Shown here: piece by piece, positions 1 to 12,944 of the stretch
Position numbering within the stretch: the first letter of the stretch is position 1
Layout: every line of letters starts with the position of its first letter
Assembly: GCF_036320965.1 (NCBI RefSeq)
Contig: NC_092228.1
Coordinates: 19,506,469-19,570,468 of the forward strand
Reading direction: 5' to 3'
Origin: Panulirus ornatus
Taxonomy: Eukaryota; Arthropoda; Malacostraca; Decapoda; Palinuridae
Length of the DNA stretch: 64,000 bases
Notes under the pieces: model-generated
What the model was told of the DNA's origin: nothing
Seen by the model: only the letters and a program-made list of their open reading frames with translations
Databases searched by the model: none
Position numbers and translations under genes: made by a program

Positions 1-1744
1 GGCAGAACAAGTGGATGGGTCACAAAGGTAGACAACATAAAAGGTCTATTTGATCACTTAAAGGACTTGTAGAACCATCACGGATGAATGAGCCAATTGG
101 AGGGTAATTGTGTCAAAGTTTTTTTGGAAATGTCTTAAACTATATATAATATTTTCTGTATATAAGAGGAAAAGACGCATACACAATGCTTGGCATCAGT
201 TTAAAAAAGGAAATCTGTACAAAATAAATATTTCCTTTGCGTCTAATACAATTTTCTATGTTCTTTAAAGAATTCCTTTAATACCAAGTTTCATTTCGCG
301 ACTTGCCACAAGCTACAATGCTCTCCTTAAACACCCTAGACAGCACACGATGAATAATCATGGTGGCAAAATAACGAATGTTTATTATGCCTTGTTTACT
401 ACCCCAGAAGACCCCAGCTAAAATAACCTGAGATTTATTTGTCACACACGTAAACATTAGTTAGGTAAGGAAATAACTTGTAACTTACATTTTCACAGCT
501 TCCTTCCTCTCAGCGTTCTGAGACATCCAGACCTTCCAATAAAGTATATACAGTAATGAATCAATAAAATACTTGAGGAGCTCAACACAACGGCCGACAC
601 ACTTACTCACCCAACCTCAAATGCCATGACATGATGACGTCATGTCCAAAGACAACTGGTTCAAACCATTTTTTTTCCCTGTTCGAATAATAGTAATTAC
701 AACAATTATGATAATTATCATCATTATTACCTGTGAAATTACATGAAGTTGATATCAGATATAGAGGAAAAAGAAAAATGCCGTTCATGGCGTGTTTGAT
801 GGCGATATACATGGCTGAAAGAGGCAGTCTGCCAGAGCAGTTGGGCACACATGACTGAGATCATATTTCACTACAAATGAAATATATCCATAACTGAAAA
901 TAGGGGAGTGAGTGTGGTAGGTGTAATTATTTTACAAAAAGATAGATCCAGCAGACTTGTATTGCTGAACATTCTCCATCGAAAATGACCATATACGTGT
1001 TGAACAATTACACCCTATAGTTTTCCTTGCAAATAAGGAATTGTCATTTCGCATTATCAACAGCGTTTGACAGATGTCTTGATAACAAAATTATGGTAAA
1101 TGATTTTATCTAAACAGTTTAATTTGAGGATAGTCGTGTCACAGAAACAAACAAAAAAAATACTGAACAAATAAGGGTGTCGGAAATTTATTAGTTGACT
1201 TAGGTTTTCATTTGAACCGATTTGAGTATATTTCATTATTATTATTATTATCATTATTATTATTATTATTATTATCATTATATGATTTCTACATAAAAGT
1301 CTATGAAAACGTGGAAGCTGTCAGCTTTGAGATTTGTTAAGAATTGAACTCTGAGGAATAATTCAAGCATTTCGAATGTCTTTGGCCTACCGTGCTTACG
1401 CGTACCCTTTTATAACACAAACTGCTACACCTATTAACCACATTCGTGATCACTACAGACACCAAATTACCACCGTTCTCCAACACGACTCACCGCCACT
1501 CTCATTCATCACAACTTGAACCACACCATACAGCAGCACATGCTTACCACTCACTACATAGTTACCAGCACCATTCGCCACCAATGCTTACTAACACCAC
1601 CATCACCATGCCATGACCTCTCATCACCACCACGATCACTGGCCCTCACCATGATCTCATATCACCACCATGACCTTTTATCACCGCCACCATGAACTCA
1701 ACATCACCATTGCTCACCACCTCCATGACCACTCACCACCGCAG
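1..1744. other. Non-coding sequence, probably intronic to the FReD gene
   Basis: I see no convincing exon here. A degenerate (ATT)n tract lies at about 1236-1281, and a CAC/CATGACC-rich low-complexity tract at about 1480-1740 runs up to the splice acceptor at 1744. The upstream part of the FReD domain should precede this exon, but no open segment resembling it is visible, so those exons probably lie left of the window. Confidence 0.5.
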
Positions 1745-1851
1745 GAGACTCGCTGTACTCGCACAATGGGCTGCCCTTCTCCACCTTCGACGTTGACAAC
1801 GATAACCGGGATGGAGACTTCGTGGAGCGAAGCTGCGCCCGTCTATACAAG
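1745..1851 (+). CDS. FReD exon A: calcium-site segment
   Basis: The acceptor is ...ccgcag and the donor is AAG|gtaggt. The exon encodes 35 complete codons beginning [15 protein letters not shown] and ending SCARLYK. The Asp/Asn-rich stretch [10 protein letters not shown] matches the Ca2+-binding loop of fibrinogen C-terminal domains. The Cys of SCAR is the first member of the family's last disulfide. Confidence 0.85.
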
Positions 1852-4800
1852 GTAGGTGTACGCACAGGTGTAGCCAGCTCACAGTGATACAAGCGATAGG
1901 ACTCCCCAGTGGTGTAGGTGTGGGCGACCCTGACTGGTGTAGGAGTAGGAACCCTACGTGGTGCATATAGAACCTTAGTGGTACAAGTATGAATGACCAG
2001 TCGTGCAGTTATCGGGACCCTGAGTGGTGCAGGTGTGGTAGGGTCTGGGTAGTGCAGGTGTGGGAGGCTCGAGGTGGTGCTGGTGTGGAAGGCTCTGAAT
2101 GGTGCGGGTGTGGGAGGCTTTAAGTCGTGCAAGTGTCGAGACCCTGTGTGGTGGAGGTGTGGGAGGCCCTAAATGGAGCAGGAGTCAAGACCCTGTGTAC
2201 TGCAGGTGTGAGTGACCCTAAGAGGTGCAGGTGTGGACACCCAGAGTGGTGTACGTATGAGGGACCCTGAGAAATGCAGGTGAGGAAACCTGGGTGGTGT
2301 GTGTGTGTGTGTGTGAGGGACCCAAGTGGTGCAGGTATGGGGGACCCTAGTGGTGCAGGTGTGTGGGACCCTAGTGGTGCAGGTGTGTGGGACCCTAGTG
2401 GTGCAGGTGTGTGGTACCCTCAGTGGTGCAGGTGTGTGGGACCCTCAGTGGTGCAGGTGTGTGGGACCCTCAGTGGTGCAGGTGTGTGGGATCCTCATTG
2501 TTGATGGTTTTTGGGAACTCCTCTGGTTATATTGACCACTGCCTTGATCTCTGACTTTACTAAAAATTTTCATGGCCTCCTCTAACTGTATTGACCACTG
2601 TCATGATCTGTGATCCCACTGACCACTGTTATGACCTCTGATCATACTTCCTTCTTTATTGACCTTCTCTGATTGTACTGACCACTGCTATGATCCCCCA
2701 GGACCTTCTTTGACTATACCAACCATTTTCAAGACCTCCTCTGATTATACTAGCCATTGTCATGACCCCCAGGACCTTCTCTGTACTAACCACTGTTATG
2801 ACTGGTGACCATATTGACCCATTATATGACCCCTGGTGACTGTACTGATCCTTACCATGATTTCTGGTGACCATACTGATTGCTACCATAACCTTTGGTG
2901 ACCATGGAACAGGGTGCCTGGTGGTATGGCAACTGTCATGATGCTAACCTGAACGGGTGGTACCTCGGTGGCCCACACCGCTCCTTTGCTGATGGTGTCA
3001 ACTGGTATACCTGGACTGGATATAATTATTCCCTCCGGCGGACTGTCATGAAGTTCAGGTTAGTACACTTTATCTACATATACTCAGTTTCATTTATGGT
3101 ATATCTCTATTCTGTAGTGTGGTGTATTATCACTGTTTCTGTTCCTTAAGCAATCATCACGTGCAGTTCCTAAGTAATCACAGATTATTGTTTGACATGA
3201 ATAAAACAAGTACATAACTACAGCCCAGCATTTTGTGGTGCTGTGTCTAATGTAGTGGTGTGGCTGGTGCTCTGGTAGGCTTCAGGTACCTTTCACAGCC
3301 ACAGCTCCTGGCTGACCCTACCCATGCCCTACAGGCCCCAGAGCAGTGGCCCCATCCCTGTGGGCTTCGACACCTTCATCATTGCTAACCGTCGTCGCAG
3401 CCTGGACAGTCAGGCCCCAGAGCATCTTCCCCTGGTAAGTCACAACCAGTGGTATATGTATGTATGCAATTACCTGTTTGTAGTATGTGATGAGTAAGTT
3501 TTACACTTTTAGGACCCCTACTCTTGAACTTTCTCCATCATGCTTATCTTTCTGTATCCTATCCACATTCACAAATACATTATTCTGTTTATTCTGTTCA
3601 TCTACTACTCTTATACAATAAAAGCATTCCTTAAATGCAACTTTTTTAACAAGTTTCTCAACTGATTTTATGTTAAGGCCTTATGTTGTTCTATTCCTGC
3701 ATCTTTCAAAGACCTGTTCACAGTTAAAATCATCAAAAAGGTTTTAAAAAAACTGTGGGCAGGTTACCCCTTACGCTTTTCTTCCATGGTTAACAATTTG
3801 AGGCTTTGACCTTTCCCTATAACTCATGTCTCTGAATTCCAGTACCATCTTGTTACTTTACTCCAAACCTTTATGTGCATACTAGACTTCAGAAGCATAT
3901 TCCAGTTTTGGCCTCATGTAGGATGAGAACAACTGGCTGAATATTTGCTTATCCATATACTTAAATGCTATTCATATATCTGCGTTTGATTACATTACTG
4001 TTCTCCTGATGTGGGACTCTAACAAGAAGCTAAGGATGACGTCTTCTCTTAAGTCTCTCACATACAGACCTCTACAACTTACTTCCTGCTAAATGTTATT
4101 CATACTGAGGCCTTCTTGTACTGTCTCTCATCCTCTTTACTTTACATTTACTTGGGCTGAATTGCATTAACCATTATCTGACCAACTTTCAAATTTGTAT
4201 ACATCGACTTGTAGGTTGTTGCAATGCTCCATGCTTTTCACTTCCATCATATCCTTAATATGAACTGAAAACATTTTCAGATAAGAGTTTACTTCTTTTG
4301 TTAAGTCATTTACATGAATAATCATAAAAAAAAGCATTCCCAGAACAGACCCCTGTGGCATGCTACTTGTAACCTCAACCCATTTCAAGATGACATGCAT
4401 CCCGTGTTACTGTCCACTAAGATACTTTTCTGTCCATCAAAGTAGTCTCCCTATTATTCCTACCCAAGGACCCAGCTTCTTTACTATCCTCCTATGTAAT
4501 ACAGTGTCACAAGCTTTCTGAGAATCAAGATATACACAATCAATCCACTACACTCTCTTGTAGAAATCTAAGAGGTTTATTATATATGACCTCCTTTCCC
4601 TAAAACTTAATTCTCTTTCTTATGTAGTTTCTCCTTTGCAGGGTGCCATCCATTTGCTTTCTGATTATTTTTTCCAGTACCTAACAGACCAAACTCTTCA
4701 GGAAGAGCAGTCAGCGTCTTTCCCTGGTCTCCTTTCTTAGAGGCAAATATTACAGTTACAGTATTCAACTCCCATAATGCTTATCTTTTTCTGTTAACAT

Positions 4801-7520
4801 CTTAAATATTTCAGAGTTAAGTGTTTCTGTACACATCCTCAGCTCACATGGAGATATTTCATCAGTAACAAGCGCTTTATACGAGTCAAAGCCCTCTAAA
4901 ATTGTTTATGTCTTGTCTAGATATTTCAATGTTTTCCAGTACTTCCTCCCCACTCCATCTCCCTGGCATTAAGGCTGTAGTGTCTTCCAGTGCGAAACAC
5001 TTAAACTTGTCATTTAGGTCCACACATATCCTTCCATCATTGTCCATAACTCTTCTTTCTCAATTCTTTAGCCTGAATAGCTGCTTTTTAACTAATATTT
5101 TACTCATGAATTTATGTGTGTAATTACGTATTTGTACTGTATGGGGAAGGAGTTTTACACTTGTGGTGCTCCATCTCTTAAACTTTAGTATCATACAACT
5201 TTTTAAGCTTCTGTATGCTGTCTACATTCATTCTCATAATTCTATCAGTTTCACTCACCAACCACCATTATAATATAAAAAGTACATTTTTCAACATTGC
5301 ATGGTGAGGATAGACATGTTTGAAGGTGCATTTCCAATGGTGTTATATGGATGCAAAGCATGGGTTATTAATGAAAATGTCCAAAAGAGGGTGAATATGG
5401 CAGAATGAAATGTTCAAGGACAATACGTGGAGACAGGAGGGTTGGTCAAGTAAGAAATGATAGGACAAAAGAGAAGTGTAGTAGTAAGAAGAGTGTGGTT
5501 GAGAGCTGAATAGGGTGTACTGAAATGGCTTGGATATCTGAGTGAGGAGAGGTTGGCAAAGAGAATATATGTATCAGAAGTGGAGGGAACAAGGAGATGA
5601 AAGGATGGAGTGAATGTTTTTTAAGTGCTTGGAGCCTGAACACGCAGGAGGGTGAGACATGCGTGGGATAGAGTGACCTGGAGGGATGTAGGTGGGTATA
5701 CAAAGGGCGACATGTTATCAACTGAGTAAACCTGGGCATGTTAAATGGCTGAGGAGACCATGGAAAGGTCATGGAGGGCTTAATTGTTGATAATGGGCTG
5801 TGGCTATGGTCTATCAAACATGACAGCTATAAAATTGATGTGCGAGAATAGGGCCATTTCTTTGTACCTGGCATTACCTTCCTAACACAGGAAACAGCAA
5901 ACAAGTATGGAAAAAAAATGATAATGTACATAAATATCTATAGTGGCAATCAACAAACCCACTTTGTAATGGTGATTTTGGGATAAGATTTATTCTTCAG
6001 TAAATATAGTATTATAAGGCTGGTGACTGAGTTTGGAAAAGTGTGTGGAAGAAGAAAGTTAAGAGTAAATGTGAATAAGAGCAAGGTTATTAGGTACAGT
6101 AGGGTTGAGGGTCAAGTCAATTGGGAGGTGAGTTTGAATGGAGAAAAACTGGAGGAAGTGAAGTGTTTTAGATATCTGGGAGTGGATCTGGCAGCGGATG
6201 GAACCATGGAAGCGGAAGTGGATCATAGGGTGGGGGAGGGGGCGAAAATCCTGGGGGCCTTGAAGAATGTGTGGAAGTCGAGAACATTATCTCGGAAAGC
6301 AAAAATGGGTATGTTTGAAGGAATAGTGGTTCCAACAATGTTGTATGGTTGCGAGGCGTGGGCTATGGATAGAGTTGTGCGCAGGAGGATGGATGTGCTG
6401 GAAATGAGATGTTTGAGGACAATGTGTGGTGTGAGGTGGTTTGATCGAGTGAGTAACGTAAGGGTAAGAGAGATGTGTGGAAATAAAAAGAGCGTGGTTG
6501 AGAGAGCAGAAGAGGGTGTTTTGAAGTGGTTTGGGCACATGGAGAGGATGAGTGAGGAAAGATTGACCAAGAGGATATATGTGTCGGAGGTGGAGGGAAC
6601 AAGGAGAAGAGGGAGACCAAATTGGAGGTGGAAAGATGGAGTGAAAAAGATTTTGTGTGATCGGGGCCTGAACATGCAGGAGGGTGAAAGGAGGGCAAGG
6701 AATAGAGTGAATTGGAGCGATGTGGTATACCGGGGTTGACGTGCTGTCAGTGGATTGAAGCAAGGCATGTGAAGCGTCTGGGGTAAACCATGGAAAGCTG
6801 TGTAGGTATGTATATTTGCGTGTGTGGACGTATGTATATACATGTGTATGGGGGGTGGGTTGGGCCATTTCTTTCGTCTGTTTCCTTGCGCTACCTCGCA
6901 AACGCGGGAGACAGCGACAAAGTATAATAAAAAAATAAAAAAAAGGCATGTACTAATGAATGAATGCATGCATGTGAAAAAACAATGCAAGATCAAAAAC
7001 ATCACCATAGACATTTAAACACTAGCTGTACTGAGCACATCAAACTTGCTGTAAAGGTTATGATGTAGCAGGATTTAATGACCATTTGGTGTTTATATCA
7101 TATAACATTATAAACAAAAGCAAATTAAAATAATGACTTGAAATTGGATCAAAAATAATAATCAATGTAAACATTTGCATGTGGTTAACAGCTGGAACTG
7201 TATACCTCATTCATCTCATGGGTAGTGAGAGAGCTGACCCCTTTATGAATGAAAGTGAACTAAGACATGCAGTTAGCATTACAGGCTAGCCCAGCTCATA
7301 GGTAGGTTGGTAGTTCTATGGGTATCTCATATTTGAGTCTGTATGAGTGGTAGGTTTTTGCATGACAGGTGTTGCTTCAGAAGTTATGGAGGTAATAATG
7401 CTAATGTGTGTCTTTGGCCAATAGGGAGGAGGAAGCCAGCAGCAGCAGAGCCGTCATGACATCCCAGAGATGCTTTCCTCCCGCAACACCCTTTCCAGAC
7501 CTGACTTTGAGGAGCTCTAA
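1745..7520 (+). CDS. Fibrinogen-related-domain (FReD) protein, 3' four coding exons
   Basis: The gene is partial at its 5' end. Coding exons are 1745-1851, 2913-3058, 3335-3434 and 7425-7520, all with GT/AG borders and matching phases (1-0, 0-2, 2-0, 0-stop). Together they encode the C-terminal half of a fibrinogen C-terminal domain: the NGLPFSTFD Ca-site region, a Cys pair around GAWWYGNC, the NLNGWY core and an ADGVNW...MKFRP end. A roughly 65-residue hydrophilic tail with a QQQQ run follows and ends [12 protein letters not shown]. Such proteins (ficolin, tachylectin-5, angiopoietin-like, scabrous-like) are secreted and bind acetylated sugars or receptors; which subtype this is cannot be told from half a domain. 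The last intron (3435-7424) has absorbed CR1-like and RTE LINE fragments. Confidence 0.85.
1852..2912 (+). repeat. FReD intron built of two degenerate minisatellites
   Basis: From about 1860 to 2500 the intron is a G/T-rich tandem repeat. It is most regular at 2330-2490, with a 24-bp unit of the form ggtgcaggtgtgtgggaccc plus tagt. From about 2530 to 2905 a second repeat of roughly 40-45 bp appears, with unit words such as gaccactgtcatgacc. Open frames across both tracts are by-products of repetition. Confidence 0.75.
2913..3058 (+). CDS. FReD exon B: domain core
   Basis: The acceptor is ...gaacag|GGT and the donor is TTCAG|gttagt. The exon encodes [20 protein letters not shown]...[10 protein letters not shown]...MKFR. 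It carries the second disulfide Cys and the tryptophan-rich core that is nearly invariant in FReD proteins. This is the strongest evidence for the gene. Confidence 0.9.
3335..3434 (+). CDS. FReD exon C: end of domain and start of tail
   Basis: The acceptor is ...cctacag and the donor is CTG|gtaagt. The exon completes the split Arg codon, then reads [20 protein letters not shown] and a basic, low-complexity tail. The phase fits both neighbours exactly. Confidence 0.75.
3455..5285 (-). mobile_element. Degenerate CR1/Jockey-like LINE with RT fragment
   Basis: On the - strand, 4400-4167 reads through a reverse-transcriptase core: MPQGSVLG, then a VNDLTKEV stretch with the usual spacing of motif B in Jockey/CR1-type RTs. 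The catalytic YADD-like motif is eroded. The 3' end, on the left, has the word ttttacacttttaggacccc, and a related word recurs at about 5150, so a second copy's 3' end probably abuts at 5112-5285. Many stops and frameshifts make it an old insertion in the FReD intron. Confidence 0.7.
5300..5922 (+). mobile_element. Old RTE LINE 3' fragment
   Basis: This is a degraded counterpart of the C-terminal region and 3' UTR of the RTE family. Recognisable pieces are atgtttgaaggtgcatttcc (from the GMFEGIVVP region), aagagtgtggttgagag, gaggagaggttggcaaagag, and a tail gggccatttctttgtacctg ending in an A-run near 5915. Several small deletions and stops show it predates the next copy. Confidence 0.8.
6019..6945 (+). 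mobile_element. RTE LINE, 5'-truncated copy with intact C-terminal frame
   Basis: The copy starts abruptly at the codons for LVTEFGKVC and runs through an open frame (6023-6739, 238 codons) to the normal stop after VVYRG. The short 3' UTR and the terminal hairpin (6887-6918) follow, with an A-rich tail. The frame holds the region downstream of [12 protein letters not shown], a [18 protein letters not shown] block, WFGHMERM and [11 protein letters not shown]. There is no RT active site, so it is inactive by truncation. Confidence 0.92.
7425..7520 (+). CDS. FReD terminal exon
   Basis: The acceptor ...ccaatag leads into [20 protein letters not shown] and onward to SRPDFEEL and TAA (7518-7520), phase 0 after exon C. 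It lies 4 kb from exon C across LINE-filled intron. It is too short and repeat-like to be certain alone, but the phase and clean termination support it. Confidence 0.65.
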   Translation, partial: GGGSQQQQSRHDIPEMLSSRNTLSRPDFEEL

Positions 7521-8680
7521 TGAGCTCTTCATCTGCATTAACCTGGACAAGCTGTAAGAACATTTGGTAGCCTTGAACATAAGGTAACAGCTTATGAAGA
7601 CAAAGGATGTCCTGTGGTACCAAAACATTTACACTCCATAATGTCCAGTGACCTAACAGTGATAACACTACCTGCAATAACTTGATCATTCAGAAACTTC
7701 ACTAACTTCAGGTATCTCTGCCACCTTACCTCTCCCTGTCCCCTTGACTCACCCCCTCTCCCTGCACCTCATGCTGTCCCTCCACCTGCTGCTGTTTTGT
7801 AATTATTATGACATTTACCATCATGACGAGCATCAGGTTTAAATCAACCAACCTCTCTCTACAATCACTGTCTGGTGTTCAGCAATGGCCGGCATGACAG
7901 CTCCCATCACCAGCCAACCTGACACCCTCATCACCATCCAGTTCACACAAAACATAGTGACTCTAGTCTCTCCTTTCTCTGCTCCTTCCCATCCAAGTTT
8001 CTAAGTATGGTACCTGGATGGAGGAAGATGCAGTGACAAAAATGATTGCCATAATTGAGGTAGATCACTGATGACCACATAGAATCCGTAATAACTCCTC
8101 CACTATCAAGAACTCAACCTGACAGCTGTGTTTGGTTGTAGATGGCTTCCTAATGGCAGAAGACATGATTAATAAGAATCTTAATCTAACCTAACATACC
8201 TAATTTAGCTCCCATCCTATTTTACTTCCCCTCCTGAAAATAATGTTTTTACCATTAACTAACTGTTTAAGGGATATGTTGTTAACTAAAGCCAAGGCAC
8301 CAGCAATTGCTGCAGCAGAAAAAACATGATAAGACCTTGAGTGCTATGGAAGAGTTTAAACTACAGGTACAATGGTATGATCTCTGACCTTACACTCAAG
8401 GGTTACATCCCAAGTCACATCCCCATACCTGAGGGTCGTACCGTCACCTTTTAGGGGCATACTGTCAAACCCAAGGGGTTAAGCTGAAAGGAAGGTGAAG
8501 GAGCGCAGGCTGGTGAGGTCAGTATCCAGCACAATTCCTGTTAGAGTTTACACCACTCTACCCACACACCAGCAGTCAAGACTTTGAGCTGAGAAATGTC
8601 AAAATAGACTGTGCTGCCCACATCCTGTGGTGCATCAGGATACATCAAAGTCATCACAAACAACACCAAGAGGGGTGGCA
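7521..8680 (+). other. Probable 3' UTR then unassigned sequence
   Basis: Sequence after the FReD stop is non-coding in all frames. No clear AATAAA was found close to the stop, so the mRNA end is not placed. I see nothing else identifiable. Confidence 0.4.
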
Positions 8681-8689
8681 TGGCAGTCT

Positions 8690-9100
8690 GATTTTCTATG
8701 TTGTGAACTAGTACAAAGTATGGCTTACCATGTTGTGGGTTTATGAGGTGGAATGCCTCCCCATTTTGTTAGCTGCTGTGAGGTTCTGGCTCCCCATACT
8801 GTGGATCAGTATAGAGATATGGCTCCCCAAGTTGTGAGCTGGCACGGGATCGGGTTCCCATGTTGTGGGATGGCTCGGGGATCTGACTCTCAGTGTTAGG
8901 GATCTGGATCACGTTTGTTGGGTAGCATGGTGGTCTGGCTTCCCATGCAGTGGGGTTTGGCTCACCATGTGAGTTGGTGAAGTTTGGTTCACCATGTGGA
9001 GTAGTGAAGTCTGGCTCACCATGTTGTGGGCTGACCTGGGGATTTGGTTCCCCATGTTGTGATCTGGCATAAGGGGTTTGGCTCACTGTGTTGTGGATTG
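8690..9100. repeat. Degenerate ~40-bp minisatellite
   Basis: There are about ten irregular copies of a unit with the words ggctccccatgttgtggg and ctggggatctgg. The - strand frame over it (repeated HGEPN) is a by-product of the repeat. It lies between the FReD gene and an old LINE. Confidence 0.65.
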
Positions 9101-10100
9101 ATGTGGACTTAGCCCACTTCCCATCATATTCCACATCAAGTTGGTGGTAGAATACTATCATGTTCGATGATGTGATGCAAGTACAGTGTAGTAAATATAT
9201 ATACACATGAACACAAATTCTTGCATATTAGTACACAAATACATACACATTACATGTAGTAATACACTACAAAAACAAGAGTATAATTTCTCACTAACTA
9301 TGCCCCATTCCAGAGCATATTGGTCTGGGTCTGAAAGGCTCTACTGCAAATGATCTCAGGTTGTAATCAGGCACATCCTTCCCCCAACAGTGGCAGGTGG
9401 ACAGGGCTACTGGGCAGGAGATGCTGTCCTTATCTACACTCATTAAGGTGACCTCCTTCCCTTCCCTAATGACTGCCTTATCACCCCACTCCTTTTGTAG
9501 TGTCACCTTCTGGTACCTGTTAGATGTTGTGTGCAATGTATATAGCAATATAGTATTTATTTTATTTATCAAATAAAAATAATTATACTTTATCTTGTTT
9601 CAGTTTCATATTAGGAAAACCCACCATAACAAGTTGCTAGGCAGGTATTTTTTACCAAAGTGTGTTACATATATATGATCAGTTTGTGACCGTACTAATT
9701 GTATAGTTGGAGGGCAGTGGCAGTATCACAACCAATGAAATAAGAGGTGCTGCTACTGTAGAAAGTAAAGAAACTTAAAATTGGGAAAAGTTATTAAGTT
9801 TCAGCACCTCGAGGGAATACTCTAGTTTTACTGGACTAGCCAAGTCTCACTCCAACTTCTCGTGGTGACCTCATTATTACACCTCTTAAGGGTGGAACTA
9901 AAGGGGGAGGCGTTGCCCAATTACATCTGGGCAATACTTTTAGATTTGGACAAACACTTCAAGTGTACTTTCACTTACTTTTTTGACAATTTTGGAACCT
10001 TGCTGCCTCTGAAAACTGTGCTAAAGTTGCCCTCTACCAGTGACCTGTCAAAGGTGAGGCACAAAAGGCTAAGAAGTGCCACTGGAGTCTACCAGTTATG
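9101..10100. other. Unassigned intergenic sequence
   Basis: Short open frames occur on both strands, but I recognise no domain, splice structure or repeat in this stretch. Confidence 0.4.
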
Positions 10101-10104
10101 CCGA

Positions 10105-12944
10105 GGGTTAAAAGAGACGAGCAATTCAGGGTGATGGCGCTGAATGTGAATAAATGGTGAGAATAAAAGGAAGGAGATTGTAGAGAGGTTTAAAGTTGTA
10201 GCGTGGATGTGCTAGGGATTGGAAAAACCCATATCCTTGGGCAGGGTGTATGGAGTGAAAATGGAAATGATGAATACAAGTTATGAGAAGGCATGGAAGG
10301 TGTGGTATGGATGGGAATGAGTGAAAATTATTGGGGAAGAGGAAAAGAAGGATGAGCAATTCTGCTATCACCAAGAGTATGGGAGGGTGTTAGAGAGCAT
10401 GGATGGAATGGATCAAGAATAGTGTGAGTCAAAGGAAATACTGGGATTGTGAAGTATGCATGGGGATGTGTATATGCACCTGTGAATATGAAGACTGTAC
10501 GAGGTAAGGGTGAAATGAAGGGTTTCTGGAGGAATTTGAATGACTGTATAACAGTTTTGAGAATGAGAGAAATGTGGTTGTATTGGGTGATATGAATGCG
10601 AAAGTGAGATGTGATGAAATTTGTGAGATAGTTGGTAAATGGGGTGTGCCTGGAGTAAATGAGAATGGAAGCTATCTTGTGGATATTTGTTCTGAGAGAG
10701 GTTCACTCCTTGCAAACACATTCTTTCAGTACAAGATGATCCACAGATATAAATGGATGAGGGTTGATGGGAGAGAACAGCAAAAGGCTTTGATTGACTA
10801 TTTAGCAGTGGATGAAAGATTGAGAAAGGCTGTGCTGGATGCTAGAGTCATGAGAGGATTCTTTAAAGACTGTGTCCATTCCGTGATTCTTGTGGGGATG
10901 AGGATCAGGGAGAAGTGGAGGTATGGTGTAAGGAAGAATGGAGAGGTAAAAGTGTTGGCAAGCGAGAAGATGAATCAGGAAAAATGCAGGGAGGAGTATG
11001 AAAGGAAGGTAACTGAAAGCTCAGATGGAAATGCAGTGAATATTGGAATGCAGTCATATGTGAATGAGGTGTTTAAAATGTTTAGAAAAATTCTATCAAA
11101 GGTTGTAATATCAACAGCTGGATACAAGGTAGTGAGATACAGGAATAAAAAGGGCAATGCACAGTGGATAGAAGAGATTAGGAATGCTGTGGAAGAGAAG
11201 AAAAAGGCATATGGTAGACGGCTCAATAAGAATGTACCAGTGGAAGTTCAGAAAAGGAGGAGGGAAGAATACAAGATATGTAAGCAGAATGCTAAGTTGA
11301 TCCAGGCAAGCAAAGAAAGAGTAAAGGAAGTTTTGGAAGAAAGTAAAGTGGAAAGTTTTGGGATAAGAAGAAACTATACTGGAAGGAGGTGAAAAAGGAA
11401 ACAGATGGATGTAAGAGTGGAAGTGTTGATGTAAAAAGTAAGGGGAATTGCTGAATCAAAAGAAGGAAGTGAAAGGAAGATGGAAAGAGTACTTTGAAGA
11501 ATTGATGAATGTGGGAGAAGGGAAGGCAGCAATTGTTACATGCATGGGTATGGAGGATGGAAGGAAGAGGATACAAGTGCAGGGGCCTAAAGCAATAAGG
11601 GAGGTAAGAAGGGCAATGATGAGGCTGAAGGTAGGAAAGGCACCTGGAGTGGATAGATTACAGCCGAAATACTGAAGTATGGAGGAGAGAGGGTGACTTA
11701 GTGGATGCATCTTATATGTAATTTAGCATGGAAACAGAAGGTTGTGCCTGAGGATTGGATGAAAGCTATTATTGTTCCTTTAATCAAAGGGAAAGGTGCT
11801 GAGGATGTATGTAGCAATTATAGGGGAATAAGACTGTTAAGCATACCAGGAAAAAAGGATGCAAGAATATTAATTGACAGAGTGATGGAAGGGACTGAAT
11901 GCAGAATAAGTGAAGAGCAAGGGGGATTTTGGAAAGGTAGGGGAGGTGTGGATCAGATTTTTGTAGTAAAGATACCCATGGAAAAGTATACAGTGAAAGG
12001 TAAGAAGCTGTATATAGCTTTTATGGATCTGGAGAAAGCGTATGAAAGAGTCGAGTGGAATGCTTTGTGGGTTGCATTAAGGATACATGGGGAAGGGGGA
12101 TAACTGTTGGATGGTGTAAAAGCCTTCAACAGAGGAGCAAATTTGTGTGTAAGAGTGGATGGAGAGCCGAATGAAAGTTTTGGGATACATACAGGTGTGA
12201 AGCAGGGTTGTGTGATGTCATCGAGGCTTTTTAATATAAATATGGATGGATTGATACGAAAAGTGAAAGCAAAACTAGGGAAGGGGGGTCCAGAGATGAA
12301 GTGTGGCATGGTGGCTAGTGGCAAAACTGTTTGCAGATGATACTGTGTTGCTTGTTGTGAGTGAAGATAAGTTACAGAAGGTTGTGTGTTTTATGATGTG
12401 TGTAAGCATAGGGGATTAAAGGTAAATGCAAGTATAGTAAATTAATGGTGTTTGAAAGGAAACAGTGAAAGTATACATTTTGTAAAACAATAGAGAGTGA
12501 AAGAAGAAAGTATTATAAATTGTGCTGTGGATATGGGGAGAAAAGGACTGGAAGAAGTGAGGGATTTTAAGTACCTGGGAGCTGTCTTGGGTAAGTGAGG
12601 TGATATGGAAGGAGAGATAAGGTAGAGAGCAGTACAGGGTAGAAGCATCATTGGGTCCCTTAAGGGTAGAAGTGTAAGTATGGAAGTAAAGAGAGGATTA
12701 AGGGACAGCATAGTCCTCCCGACCCTGACCTGTGCAGCCAAAACATGGACATGGAATGAGGCAGAGAGATCAAGAATCCAGGCTGTGGAGAGGAGCATAT
12801 GGTGTGACTGGATGGAATGAAGAAAGAAATGGAAGGGTGTTTGAGAGATGTGGTATGGCATGGAATGCTAAGGAAGTGAATTGTAGAGTGTAAGAATGGG
12901 TGCAACGTAATACTTTTGAGGGGGTTTGGGGATGTAGAAAGAAT
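10105..12944 (+). mobile_element. Older, divergent RTE subfamily copy (APE + RT)
   Basis: This is a broken but nearly full-length element. The APE endonuclease comes first, with N-terminal words around VLGIGKTHI at about 10210 and NVVVLGDMNAKV at 10567-10605, in a frame open over 10574-11392. RT blocks follow: GKAPGVDRL (11633), EDWMKAIIVPLIKGKG (11750), a catalytic block FMDLEKAYERV (12020) and GVKQGCVMSS (12195). The FADD-like box near 12332 is displaced by a frameshift. The sequence stops at about 12944, within its equivalent of the WFGHMERM block, where an oppositely oriented RTE tail begins. Protein words differ from the main family here, so it is a separate, older subfamily. Confidence 0.85.

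Noticed and set aside
603..848. 81-codon - strand frame near the left end
   Set aside because: It is A/T-rich, low-complexity (NNDDNYHNCCNYYY) and lacks a recognisable domain or splice sites.
6363..6698. Antisense open frame of ~111 codons ([11 protein letters not shown]...) repeated in many RTE copies
   Set aside because: It lies opposite the RTE C-terminal region in every copy and is explained by the sense strand's codon use. It changes passively with the sense sequence and shows no domain.
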